A stretch of 64,000 nucleotides of DNA from Cryoendolithus antarcticus (Eukaryota > Ascomycota > Dothideomycetes > Cladosporiales > Cladosporiaceae), in assembly GCA_002077065.1 (NCBI GenBank), contig NAJO01000016.1, forward strand, positions 806,001 to 870,000, given 5' to 3'. A program made the translations under genes and the position numbers. How positions within the stretch are numbered: position 1 is the first letter of the stretch; each line of letters begins with the position of its first letter. The notes beneath the pieces were generated by a model that was given only the letters and a program-made list of their open reading frames with translations, was not told the DNA's origin and ran no database searches. This document shows, piece by piece, positions 43,334 to 54,135 of this stretch.

Positions 43334-44206
43334 TCAGAATAAGAACACCTCCTCCAGCAGCGCCGCCTGTCGCAACCTCGACCTGAACAGCAGACTCCCC
43401 TCCGGCTCAGCAGTCGTACAAGCCCGGCGAAGCATCCTCAACATCGCCTCCGTCTTCACGCAGTACCCTAGCCCGCCTCCGAGCTCCGGCAGACCGAGAC
43501 AATCCTCCAGCAGTTTGTGACAGCGGCTAATGTAGTTGGGGTCGCTGCAGTACTTGAGCCCTCCACGGGGCGTGATTGGGTATCCAGGTAGTCCGCGTGC
43601 GTCTGCGAAGTGCGGACCACTGAGTAAAGTGCTATCCTGCACTTAAGACCGGAGGTAGTCAGGATCGCTCACTGGATCGCCGAGCAAAGCTGCCTTCCCC
43701 TCAAGCGCGGTCCACGCGCGTTGGATTCTATCATATGCCCTGTCGTAGTCGTCCGGTGGAAGCGCCCGGGAATGCATCCAGTCGTGACATATGATGAACC
43801 ATTGCCAGAACCGCAACAAGTGTTTGCCAAGCTCCACTTGGCCTCGCATAGTCAAGCCCGCGAATTTTCGTTCGAGAGTGCTATTGAGTAAGTTCGCAAG
43901 GATGTGGGTCCCGACCAGAGGTGACCTTACCCCGACCTCGCCGTAGTATGAAACATAGTGATGCAGTATATCGATCAGGTCCAGTCCTTTCAGGTCCAGA
44001 AGCAAGGCAACGCGATTGCGAATCCTTTGTTGATGATGTGCGATGGTGAGTCTAGCAAGAGCGTCCTCGGATCGGTCGATATAGGTTCTGAGAGCCCTAC
44101 ACACGATGCGAAAACCGTCGATGTCACGGGCGGGAAGGACTTCGATGATGCTGCTGAGTAGCTCCGGAGGTAGAGCGGTAAATCGATCGATCGGAGGGGC
44201 GGCCAT
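43334..44206 (-). pseudogene. F-box protein, tandem paralog 3, interrupted by an in-frame TAA
   Basis: Third family member. From the ATG at 44206 (MAAPPIDRFTALPPELLSSI) the frame runs through the F-box, HHYVSYYGEVGV and FWQWFIICHDWMHSRALPPD to DPDYLRS. It then meets TAA at 43643-43645. The same frame goes on without further stops through VQDSTLLSGPHFADARGLPG and LGYCVKTEAMLRMLRRACTT to LRQAALLEEVFLF, where the normal family stop falls at 43334. Paralogs have an Ala-Arg or Ala-Pro pair at the interrupted place, so about one codon is altered. No splice pair removes the stop and keeps the frame. If made, the protein would lose its C-terminal third. A recent nonsense mutation, an assembly error or read-through are the options; I favour a mutation. 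Confidence 0.72.
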
Positions 44207-44544
44207 GATAGCTTCGGCGATGCGTAGGTGATTGTCTGATGATGAGAAGTGTCCAAGTGGTAGACTGATGAGCGTTGTGGTAGATCGGCAGTAGAGGTGC
44301 GCGGCTGCTCCCATCGAAAGCAGTGACCGCAGAGGCTTCTGCAGGGTGCGCGGTGTTCCTGACGACGCGGTGAAGTAAAGTGAAGTCGATGGAATTCGCT
44401 TCACTTGTCTCGCCGATCGGCAGAGTGTGATCAACCTCTCATGGTACTCTGTGCAAGAATGGTACTCTGTGCAAGAATGTATCTTTCCGCACAAAGGGCC
44501 CTAGGTCTCTGTTTCGACATATTCCGGTCTCAGCGCTTATCACT
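44207..44544. other. intergenic between F-box paralog 3 and the 1,181-codon gene
   Basis: About 340 bp with no gene. It holds the perfect 18-bp tandem duplication listed separately. Confidence 0.5.
44441..44476. repeat. perfect tandem duplication, 2 x 18 bp
   Basis: The 18-bp unit at 44441-44458 is repeated exactly at 44459-44476, upstream of F-box paralog 3. It looks like a simple recent slippage event. Confidence 0.9.
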
Positions 44545-47500
44545 TCACCCATGCACACCTTTCACAAACGACACCACCTCGCTAACCAGTCTCTCCCTCT
44601 CCTGTCTCTGCAGTCGCGGCCACGCACTCACCTGGCTCTTTCCCTCGGCCTTTCCCGTTCGCTTTTCCGTAGCCTTCCTGGCAACGACGCCAGCCTCCCA
44701 TAGCTCTTCTGCCGCCCTCCCGCCCAACCTGACACTCGATCTCGCAGCCGGAGATGCCCGCGGCGCCTCCGGATCTTCTAGAGCAGTATGCCGCAGCAGC
44801 CTAACCAGCCGACGCGGTGGAGCCGCTAGTCGACGTACACGACGTCGCAGCTCCGCTCGTCCTGCCACCGCTCTTTGACGCGCCGCCATCTGCCGCACAG
44901 CAGGTCGAAGCATCGCCCTGATCCTCTTAGCGCGCTTCTGACGCTTGGAGCCTAGTGCAGGCAGCGGGCTTCCCGCTGTTAGATGTATCACCCCGAGGCG
45001 GCGTGGCTCCGCAGGTGGTGGCGCATCTGCTCCTCCCTGTTGGACCGGCATCCGACGCTTTGTAGCATGAGCCGCAGGAAAAGCCTTATTACGTATAGAT
45101 CGCCAGCGCTGTCGCTGTGGCGGTAGCCGGCCGATCGGAGCTTCGATCATGGTAATGACAGTACTTGTAGGCGGGGCGTTTCCAATTCCGTTCGTCTTCA
45201 GTCCGAGCCTGTGCTCAATCTTCGCCGCGAACTCCCCGACCAGTCTCCACCACACAGTGCGCCGCTTCTTCATGCCCCATGCTCCCCAGACTTGGGCTGC
45301 GACTTGATTGCGAAGCCGGGCTAGATTAGTGTGGTAGTAATCCCGGCCTCCGTCGCTGTGGCTTGCTACAGCAATTTCGAGGACGACGTGCTTGGCAGTC
45401 AGCTTGGCGAGGAGATTCGAGGATTTTGTGAACGGGTATGCGGACTGCAGATGGGCCTGAATGGCCTCAAGGTCCTTTAGCATGGCGAGACCGGCAAGTC
45501 CGGGCATCTTCTTTGGCTTGGCATCCTGAGGTGCTTCCTTCAGCCCTGCCGAAGCATGCAACGAGTCCAATCCATCCTCACTCAGAGCCTTAATCTCCGA
45601 TGGCGCCTGCTCGAACCGCTCAAAGACATATGTAGGCTCGAAGTTCCTGCCCTCATGTGGTTTCATCGCCGCATGTCTCCTAGCCTGCCTCTCCGCATTC
45701 TCGATCGCGAACTTCCCCAATCGCGCCGTTCTCTGTTCCTCGTTTTCGCCCGAAATCCTCTCCCGAGCCGCATTAGAGCTCTGCCAGAGCCAGAGTCTTC
45801 CTCCGGGGACGTCGAACTTCGTGCGCTGGACGTCACCGCTGGGCATGGTGCGGGCGAAAGCCATGCCGCCTTCGGAAAGCAACCCGAAGTGGCCTGGGTG
45901 GTGCACGAGAGTGACTGGAGCGTTGGGAGATGGCGTGGGCGCGACAGCGTCGACGGAAGAAGGTATGGCGCCGAGTGTGACACCGCGTGAAGCAATTTCA
46001 AACCGTGACTTCTCCCTCTTATCGGCGTGCGCCCAGCGGAAGCTGTTGTCTAGGTTCTCCGGACCGATGAGGAACATGATGCGCTCGCCTTCCTTGACAA
46101 TCTCGCCCAGGGCTTCTAGCTTCATGGCTTCGGCGTCTTCGTTCCCGAAGTCAAACGCCCAGCCGCTGTCTTGTCTGAGCTCACGCGTGGAATACTGCGT
46201 GTCTGGGTCAAGACTCAGCAAGCCGGCTTTCTTACCCCAGCCACCGCCTCCGGAGAGTACACGCACAAGGCGACCATCGAAGGCCAGTGCTTGACCGACA
46301 AGAGTGCCGGTGCTTTGACGTAGCTGCTCATGAGTCTCTGCATCTGGCCGCCATGCAGCCCTGATGGTCTCGGCTTCGAACAGCGGCGGCGAAGCAGACT
46401 GTCTTTCCAACCTTTGCAACGTTCTTCCGATGGAGAAAGAAGTGGACAATACCAAAGCCCAGATCTGCACAGCTGACGGCGGCAGTTCAAGTGCCGTGAA
46501 GTAAGCGGTCACTGCCTTTTCGAGTTCCTCGGAAGCAGGCATAGTGGTGTCATCGGGCAGGAGAGACCAGTCAGTATCGTCGGTCGTGGTGCGACCGGGC
46601 ACGGACGGGTGAGCGGCGATCTGTCGAATGATATTGCCCATCACGTGGCGGATCTCACGTAGAGGCGTCAGTGGAACCAGAGGGGCGGAGAAGAAGAAGT
46701 GGCTATTGAGAGTCTGGAACGGGAGAGCGATGGTTGCGGACTCGAGGTATTGTGTACTTTGCAGTTCTGGTGCGCTGCTAGGGACTGTCGTATAGGATCT
46801 GTGAAGTAGGGTAGAGACCAGGCCATTCGTGAAGGTGGTCTGCGCGAGTGGCAATTGCGCAGTGATCGGTACGCTTCTATGCCCGAAAGCTTCACGGTTC
46901 GCAGGGACAACGAAGTTCAACGAGCCGGGTTTCATGGCCGAACTTTGCAAAAGTCGGTGCAAGCTGCTGTCGAGAGCTGTCGTGTTCCGAAGTAACATAT
47001 ATGACATGCCTTCAACCGCACCAGGATCGTGACCTTCAAGTGGCAGCTTGTCCACGACAGCGACTATGCTCTCGAATGAGGTGCTCGGTCGGTCTGGACC
47101 AGCGAGCTTGGCGAACATCCTGTGAGGCAGCGTCTCGTCCTGGGCAAGGTCGGCGGATCCTGGTGTGAGCAGTATCGTGAGGAGCGGGGTGGTGGTATCT
47201 GGGTCATTGGGAGGTACACCCATTTCGGGTATGAGATCCAGGATTGCTTCGGCGGTGAGACTCGCAGGCGAGGAAGCTTCTAAAGTGCCGCAGCGGACAT
47301 CTATTGACTTGTCTTCACTTTGAGGGTCGCTTTTCTGAGGCATGGTGGCTTGGGCTCTCCTCTCCTTTCGACTTTGATAGAACTCTGTGTCGAAGCTCCC
47401 CTTCTTCCGTTGGCCTGAATTGTATGGGTGGCGATGAGGAATATGCGACTGGAGGGTGGCTTTGGGATCCGGGTTGATCTCCTTCTTGCTTGTCTGTCCC

Positions 47501-48090
47501 GCCTTCCAGTGTATGAAATCCTGTTGACGGAGATGCGATCCATTCCTCATCTCTGTTGACTGCGCAAACACAGGTGTCTTCGACTTCGCCGTGTATCGAA
47601 ACTGAGGTGTCTTCATGTCGGTGATAGTAGTATACCGTAGCTTACTATCGCTTTCCTGACCATACCCGGGATCCCTGACGCTGGGATCGTCCTTGAGTGA
47701 GACACCGCTATTCTCTATCTGCGCAATGGCTCCAACATTTGGAGCTGCACTGCTTAGAGGTGCGTTGGCGTCGAAGCTGCCGCGCCCATAAGTCCTTTGC
47801 TCTGGGCGAAGATGCTCGCCAGCGTATCCTCGCCGGCTCTGCAGGTTCCATCTCAAGCGGCCGGCGACGTATCGCGTTGCCTGTGCTGGACTTCGCCATG
47901 CTGACGGCTGAGCGGCGAACATCAGTCTGATGCCAGGCACACTGTCGGGCATGAGATAAGTAGAGCAGCCGATGACACGATGGACATATGCACATGCATG
48001 ATGTCGATACCCTGTCCAATGCTCTTGCCAAGCCTGCAGCCCTGCGACTTTCTGAAACGCAGGCCATCGTCTCGGGTCCACGCGTTGCAC
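44545..48090 (-). CDS. large fungal hypothetical protein, probably mitochondrial
   Basis: Single open frame of 1,181 codons that I do not recognise as a named family. The first ATG is at 48090. An in-frame ATG at 47922 (MFAAQPSAWRSPAQATRYVA) opens a stretch rich in Arg, Ala and Ser without acids, like a mitochondrial presequence, and is a plausible true start. The middle (about 280-760) looks folded: LPHRMFAKLAGPDRPSTSFE, VEGMSYMLLRNTTALDSSLH, LVRVLSGGGGWGKKAGLLSL. The Gly-rich GGGGWGKKAG stretch is its most striking motif. The C-terminal 180 or so residues are strongly basic, rich in Arg and Ala, with segments such as RQMAARQRAVAGRAELRRRV, suggesting nucleic-acid or ribosome contact. Function unknown. 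Confidence 0.75.
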   Translation of the reverse strand: MQRVDPRRWPAFQKVAGLQAWQEHWTGYRHHACAYVHRVIGCSTYLMPDSVPGIRLMFAAQPSAWRSPAQATRYVAGRLRWNLQSRRGYAGEHLRPEQRTYGRGSFDANAPLSSAAPNVGAIAQIENSGVSLKDDPSVRDPGYGQESDSKLRYTTITDMKTPQFRYTAKSKTPVFAQSTEMRNGSHLRQQDFIHWKAGQTSKKEINPDPKATLQSHIPHRHPYNSGQRKKGSFDTEFYQSRKERRAQATMPQKSDPQSEDKSIDVRCGTLEASSPASLTAEAILDLIPEMGVPPNDPDTTTPLLTILLTPGSADLAQDETLPHRMFAKLAGPDRPSTSFESIVAVVDKLPLEGHDPGAVEGMSYMLLRNTTALDSSLHRLLQSSAMKPGSLNFVVPANREAFGHRSVPITAQLPLAQTTFTNGLVSTLLHRSYTTVPSSAPELQSTQYLESATIALPFQTLNSHFFFSAPLVPLTPLREIRHVMGNIIRQIAAHPSVPGRTTTDDTDWSLLPDDTTMPASEELEKAVTAYFTALELPPSAVQIWALVLSTSFSIGRTLQRLERQSASPPLFEAETIRAAWRPDAETHEQLRQSTGTLVGQALAFDGRLVRVLSGGGGWGKKAGLLSLDPDTQYSTRELRQDSGWAFDFGNEDAEAMKLEALGEIVKEGERIMFLIGPENLDNSFRWAHADKREKSRFEIASRGVTLGAIPSSVDAVAPTPSPNAPVTLVHHPGHFGLLSEGGMAFARTMPSGDVQRTKFDVPGGRLWLWQSSNAARERISGENEEQRTARLGKFAIENAERQARRHAAMKPHEGRNFEPTYVFERFEQAPSEIKALSEDGLDSLHASAGLKEAPQDAKPKKMPGLAGLAMLKDLEAIQAHLQSAYPFTKSSNLLAKLTAKHVVLEIAVASHSDGGRDYYHTNLARLRNQVAAQVWGAWGMKKRRTVWWRLVGEFAAKIEHRLGLKTNGIGNAPPTSTVITMIEAPIGRLPPQRQRWRSIRNKAFPAAHATKRRMPVQQGGADAPPPAEPRRLGVIHLTAGSPLPALGSKRQKRAKRIRAMLRPAVRQMAARQRAVAGRAELRRRVRRLAAPPRRLVRLLRHTALEDPEAPRASPAARSSVRLGGRAAEELWEAGVVARKATEKRTGKAEGKSQVSAWPRLQRQERERLVSEVVSFVKGVHG

Positions 48091-48257
48091 TTTGTGTCAG
48101 CATGTGGTGTAGCTGAACAGTAATCATTCAGTACTCGTCGCTTTCATAGCATTACCACTTCAACCCCTCATAACCTCGCAGCGAGCGTGAGAGCATGTCG
48201 ACGCCGCCCTCATAACCCCCGCATCACCATACCGCGACTGGAGCACTACACCCCAGA
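48091..48257. promoter_or_regulatory. short divergent promoter, hypothetical gene / anp1
   Basis: Only 167 bp separate the first ATG of the minus-strand hypothetical gene from the anp1 start. If the hypothetical protein starts at 47922 instead, the interval is 335 bp. Both genes probably share one promoter. Confidence 0.45.
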
Positions 48258-49524
<1,267 letters not shown>

Positions 49525-50145
49525 TGTCACGGCGACGCTCGCGAGCAAGATGTATGAGCTACGGAATCGGAGCAAGGCGTTTCGGAGGCACGGCTAGCCG
49601 TGTCGGTGGAAGTCCAGCGCGGGACATGAGTGTGGCCGGCACATAAAGTATAGAGTGCTATCTGTTGCATTGCATAGCGTATGGCAGGACTGACAGATCT
49701 GACTCACTTCGCGGAGCGATCCATTTCTCGTGCTATGTAGAGCATGTCAAGGGCGCAAGTATGCAGCTGCACGATGGGGGATGCTGACTGCTGACTACAC
49801 GCAGTGTGTCCTTAGCAGGCTAAGCAATGCATTGCCACGACTCGAGAGACTGCGAACTCTGAGTGATCTCACCTAAGCGGGCGTCGCGCCTAATGCTCAC
49901 CTGTGAGGTCAGTCTCAGTACACACGTGAGAGACTCCGAGCTGCCACAACTAGGTCAGGCGTACCCTGTCAAACATACAGCGGCGTAACCTGTCAGACTT
50001 ACAACACTCGCTCTATATATTCGCCACGGCCACATTGCCAGCCAGCCAGGACCGCCATCCACCGCCTTTCTCCAAGTCGAACCTGTACGATCTACACTCC
50101 AGCCATCGCCACCCCAGCCTTCTTCCCGCACAACACCACCCAACC
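49525..50145. other. intergenic, anp1 3' region and SnoaL-like promoter
   Basis: About 620 bp with no gene. A TATA-like block (listed separately) lies near the right end. Confidence 0.45.
50012..50020 (+). promoter_or_regulatory. TATA-like element before the SnoaL-like gene
   Basis: A TATATAT-type block about 130 bp upstream of the start codon at 50146, followed by a C/T-rich leader typical of fungal promoters. Confidence 0.4.
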
Positions 50146-50778
50146 ATGCCCTCCCCCCTCGAAAATCAGAAAACCCTAGTAGCCACAATGATCAAACTCG
50201 AACAATCCTGGGACCTGAACGCAGTCTTCGCCCTCCATACCCTATACTTCACGCACACCCTCCTCCCCGCCTCCATCGGCGGCCCGCCTCGCAACAACGC
50301 CGAAGCGCGGAAGCACTGCGAAGACTTGAAACCAACATGGAAGGACTATAAGGTCTGTCGAGCGCAGATCTATGTAGTCAGAAGTACATGCCTCAGGACT
50401 GACTGCAGGCCTTCGCAGATTACCAAGAAGTCCGAAGTCCACGATGCAGAGGCGCGTACAGCGGCTCTGCATACTTTGACTGTTGCCGAAACGACGGCTG
50501 GGCACTTCGAGGTGGAGGCGATGTGGTTACTGCATTTCAATGAGGACGGCACGAAGCTTAAGGGGCTTGAGCAGCTGGTGGATTCGACGGCGGTGGCTGA
50601 GTTGTTCGCGATGCTTGAGGCGCAGAATGCATGGCGGAGGCGGGGCGGTGAAATGCGGTCGTTGGGTTGGCGTGTACAGTACGGAGTGCTATACTGTTTG
50701 CAAAGCATAGTTTATGGAAGGTTTGCTAAGGTAGCTGACTCACTCCAAAAAGCAACCCGACTTCAGCATGTTGTATAG
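50146..50778 (+). CDS. SnoaL/NTF2-like small protein
   Basis: Small cytosolic protein that looks like an NTF2/SnoaL-fold member, a family of polyketide cyclases, isomerases and proteins of unknown role. The start is MPSPLENQKTLVATMIKL. I see the helix SWDLNAVFALHTLYFTHTLL with a Pro-rich turn, PTWKDYK, and beta strands around AALHTLTVAETTAGHFEVEA and MWLLHFNEDGTKLKGLEQLV. A 66-nt in-frame segment (50353-50418) has a GTCTGT donor, a CTGAC branch-like sequence and a CAG acceptor. Removing it joins DYK to ITKKSEVHDAEA and brings the fold closer to the family, so I think it is an intron. The spliced form has 188 residues. The 3' end could also contain an intron. No catalytic His/Asp pair can be assigned with confidence. 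Confidence 0.65.
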   Translation: MPSPLENQKTLVATMIKLEQSWDLNAVFALHTLYFTHTLLPASIGGPPRNNAEARKHCEDLKPTWKDYKVCRAQIYVVRSTCLRTDCRPSQITKKSEVHDAEARTAALHTLTVAETTAGHFEVEAMWLLHFNEDGTKLKGLEQLVDSTAVAELFAMLEAQNAWRRRGGEMRSLGWRVQYGVLYCLQSIVYGRFAKVADSLQKATRLQHVV

Positions 50779-51755
50779 GGAGGTAAGAGTGCAATCAAAG
50801 TGCGAGAGATGCTGACCATAAGCAGTCTGTCGTTGGTACTTCGGCTGTGTTCCCGTCGACTGGAGTGGTGGAATTGTGAAGCTTAACTTCGGGCCTGGCC
50901 CACTGGTATCTGACGAGCGAATCTCGACTTTGACGTTCTTGCTGACTAGCATGCACGGCCATACACGCACGACGCTGGCGTCCCATCTGAGAATTTCCGT
51001 CTCAGATCCGGAAGACTGCAACCTCGCGGGATGATGGAGATTCGAGGGATTTACACGGCATGGCATCATTGACTTCCTAACCGCCGCCATGTGTAAGACG
51101 AAGTCTCGAGCAGAAACCGAGTATGGGTCTTACCGGAGCCCACGCCATGGGGACCCAATGCTTGGCTTGTCGAAAGCTTGTTGCAGGCTTGTTCTGACTA
51201 CATGCTCAGCTGGGTCTGCCTCTGACGACGATTCGCTTGCAGTCGCCGAGCAAATATTGGGCATCGAGTTACCGAATGAACTCCGCTAGTGGAGAGTGCT
51301 ATTCCTGCCATCGCTGACGGTCGCCGGCTGCGATCAGCGGAGCAGGAGGAGCAGCAGACCACGGGATCGGTAAGATACCATCCATATCCGAAGCGCGAAC
51401 AAAGACACTGCTCCAAACATGCTCATACTGGAACATGCGACGATTCCGAGCGTACACCTGCCTAGACGGAGTTTCTTCGTGCAATGATGCTGACCACTTG
51501 ACAACGATTGGCGCAACACCGGGAAGTCAATTACAGCGATTTGAGGACATTGACCACACACACCTTTCCTTCGCTGGCTTATATACAACAACATTGATCA
51601 TGCACTACAGTGCGTTCCCTTCTGGTAGCATACAACCTATCCTTGACCAAACCAAGCTTACATCGCATCGAACACCATTGCAGCTAGTCTTCGACAGCAA
51701 CGCATCGCACCTGCAACAGCATCCTTCTGCCCATCGCAGAATACACATCGACAAG
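50779..51755. other. intergenic, no clear gene
   Basis: About 980 bp. A minus frame at 50740-51090 overlaps the end of the SnoaL-like gene and matches nothing. A short plus-strand stretch near 51215-51289 vaguely recalls an SMI1/KNR4 start (see findings). A TATA-like block lies at 51579. Confidence 0.4.
51579..51586 (+). promoter_or_regulatory. TATA-like element before the small hypothetical gene
   Basis: A TTATATA-type block about 170 bp upstream of the ATG at 51756, which supports that start over the earlier in-frame ATG at 51435. Confidence 0.35.
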
Positions 51756-52265
51756 ATGGCCCGTCACGACAGCACGTCGCCCCAACGCCTTTCCGGTAAG
51801 ACTCTTCCAACAGCATCGGAAGGCACCATCGCGCCCAACCCACCGATGCGCGTAGACAGACCCTCCACGACCTCTGCCCAGTCTCAAAGGGATATTGAGG
51901 ACATTACTGCCGGTCTCAATGGCGTTCTAGTCTTCGTCAAGCATCAGCACAAGCGTCACATGGACATGACCTTGCGCGACTCCGTCACCCCTGGCAACCT
52001 TCGCGGACTTTACGACAAGGTCACAAAGACGTTGAACTGGCAGCGAGACTTGCACGCTTCGCTGCCAGGGCGTTCCGTGGAACAGGATGTGGAATTCGGG
52101 ATGAAGTATTTGCAGGCTCATAAGCTGCTTGCAGAGATCTCGGGGGAGGTGAGGAGAGCAAACGAGGCAAGGGAGTGGTGGAGTGGCATGGATGTAGGAG
52201 TTAGGGTTGAGAGGGATGGGGAAACGGGGGAGCCGAAGGTGTTGTTTAGGGTGGTGAGGAAGTAG
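51756..52265 (+). CDS. small hypothetical helical protein
   Basis: I do not recognise this gene. From the ATG at 51756 it encodes 169 residues. The first 45 are Ser/Thr/Pro-rich and probably disordered (RHDSTSPQRLSGKTLPTASE). The rest is helical and charged, with DIEDITAGLNGVLVFVKHQH and LRGLYDKVTKTLNWQRDLHA. Then come EQDVEFGMKYLQAHKLLAEI and a short beta-type end (GVRVERDGETGEPKVLFRVV). No signal peptide or membrane segment is seen. The open frame extends back to an ATG at 51435, but that part looks like untranslated leader and contains a TATA-like block. It lies next to the F-box cluster but shares no sequence with it. Confidence 0.6.
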   Translation: MARHDSTSPQRLSGKTLPTASEGTIAPNPPMRVDRPSTTSAQSQRDIEDITAGLNGVLVFVKHQHKRHMDMTLRDSVTPGNLRGLYDKVTKTLNWQRDLHASLPGRSVEQDVEFGMKYLQAHKLLAEISGEVRRANEAREWWSGMDVGVRVERDGETGEPKVLFRVVRK

Positions 52266-52764
52266 GCATGGCGAGGGAGAGTGAGAGAGACCTGTTAAGT
52301 CGCTTCCCAGCCTGACTACTATTGGGATGAGCGTGGCTGATCTCTCGAACACTGTTCTCAAGACGTCTATGGAGCTCGTGAGGTACACTGCTTGCGAGTC
52401 AGAAATTTTGAACATATGAGAATTCTTATATACAGCACACATTATAGATGGCCTACGCTGGCTCAGCTGGATGTTCGAGGTCCTCGTGGTCCCGCAAGAT
52501 GCACTTTTTTGCACGATATCCGGCTCGAAAAGCGAAGATATTGCATTTACATTTCCATCGAACGCGCTCCTGGTGTCAGTGTTGAAACTGTGCGCTGTAG
52601 TCGTGGGGCGAACCTGCCTGTAAGTGATCTCTGAATCGCTCATTCCGTGTTGTCTCCTCAATACCACTTCACTTCAAAGCATCCACATCACAACACATAT
52701 ATGAGATCGTGAACGCCATAGCATCTACGTTGGCGGCACTCATCACAGGTTGGGACACACAGTG
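52266..52764. other. intergenic before F-box paralog 4
   Basis: About 500 bp with no gene. It is the promoter side of paralog 4; an AT-rich stretch near 52695-52705 could serve as a TATA-like element. Confidence 0.45.
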
Positions 52765-53637
52765 ATGGCTTCCCTGCAACCCGATCGGCTCTCATCACCC
52801 CTACCAGAGCTTCTTATCAACATCATTGCCTTACTACCCGTCCGAGAGATTGCAGGACTCGACAGTCTGAGTACTTACTTCTACGACTTCATCCGCCACC
52901 ATGAAGAGGCGCTCACTCAACATACCATCGCCCATCACCGCGCGCGACTGATCCATCGTCTCACCTGGCTCACTGCTTTACAAGGCCTCAACATCATCGG
53001 GATCATGCGCCGGTACGTCTCCTGTTACGGCGAACTCCGCATCAATTCCGCCTTCGACAACAACCACCTCGTCCTTGCGAATCTGCTGTCGTACAGCTAC
53101 CATACCAGAAGCTCGTCTCTCGCCGCGATGAGCTAGGTTGCCTACTACCAGCACACGATAGACTTCATTGTCCATTTCTACTTCTGCCATGTGGTGATGC
53201 ACCACAAATTCGAGGTGGATGATACGATTGATCTTCTTGCTATGGCGCGAGGATTTTGGGAGGCTGTGGAGACTATGGCGGCCTCATACGACGCACCAGT
53301 GAATGACGTCGAGTATCTGAGGGCACGGGTGCAAGACAAAGCGCTTTTCCATGGACCGCACTGCACGATCCAGCTCGGGTTGCCCAAGTACCCACTCACG
53401 CCGCGGATGGGTTTCCCATTCCCGAGGTGTCCAGTCTATGTGAGGAACTGCGGCGAGGTACTCCTACCCAACTTGAAGCTGCCGCACCTGGTAATGGGAT
53501 TCGCGTATCTCGTGAAGAGCAGCAGGATGCAGGAGATGGCGTATGCTGCTTGCACGTACGAGGAGCCGAATGACACGCAGCTAATGAACTCACCCCTATG
53601 TCAGGCTGCGCTGCTGGAGAATTTGTTCTTGTTCTGA
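52765..53637 (+). pseudogene. F-box protein, paralog 4, interrupted by an in-frame TAG
   Basis: Fourth family member, on the plus strand. The ATG at 52765 gives MASLQPDRLSSPLPELLINI, then the F-box, RRYVSCYGELRI and a stop TAG at 53134-53136 after AAMS. The same frame continues with no other stop through VAYYQHTIDFIVHFYFCHVV, DVEYLRARVQDKALFHGPHC, LGLPKYPLTPRMGF and YLVKSSRMQEMAYAACTYEE to LCQAALLENLFLF at 53637. Paralog 3 has a Gln where the stop falls, so a single C-to-T change (CAG to TAG) explains it. A possible 46-nt intron around the stop breaks the frame and was rejected. If translated it would give only the F-box half (123 residues). The intact downstream motifs suggest the stop is recent. 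Confidence 0.72.
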
Positions 53638-54135
53638 GGGGTTCAGCTCAAAGGAGGGTGTGGAGGCTCGCAACGGGTTACTGCACTATACTGGGTGGTC
53701 TATCGAAGAATGTAAGCTGGAGCTGTGCCTTCGTGAGACTAAAATTTGGAGATCGATATCGCGGACGATGCTTTGTGCGGACCTTGCCAGGATTGGTTTA
53801 TCACAGAATTCGTGGTGTGGTGATGATGCGCAGCGTCTGGAAGCTGCAAGCTGTGTTCAGACATAGAGATAGTATCGAAGCGAAGACTTGTAGGTCGAAC
53901 TGTATGCGTCAGCAATGCTGGAGCATACCTACTTCTCCTCGTAGCTCTGGTCTTTGAGCTCCATACTGAGCCTTGCTAATGGTCATGCATGTAGTTTAGG
54001 CACGCTCCGTCCCTTCCTCGCGCCAACGTGTGGAGGTGAAATCGTGCCTTCCTTCCCTGCAATCACGCTCATTTCCTAAGCTTGACCACGCTGCTGCATA
54101 GCCCTCATCAACACTCTCCACGCAAAATCACAACC
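53638..54135. other. intergenic between F-box paralogs 4 and 5
   Basis: About 500 bp with no gene recognised. Confidence 0.45.

Noticed and set aside
53091..53136. A 46-nt intron (GTACAG..CTAG) that would remove the TAG of F-box paralog 4
   Set aside because: 46 is not a multiple of three, so splicing shifts the frame and loses the conserved downstream blocks.
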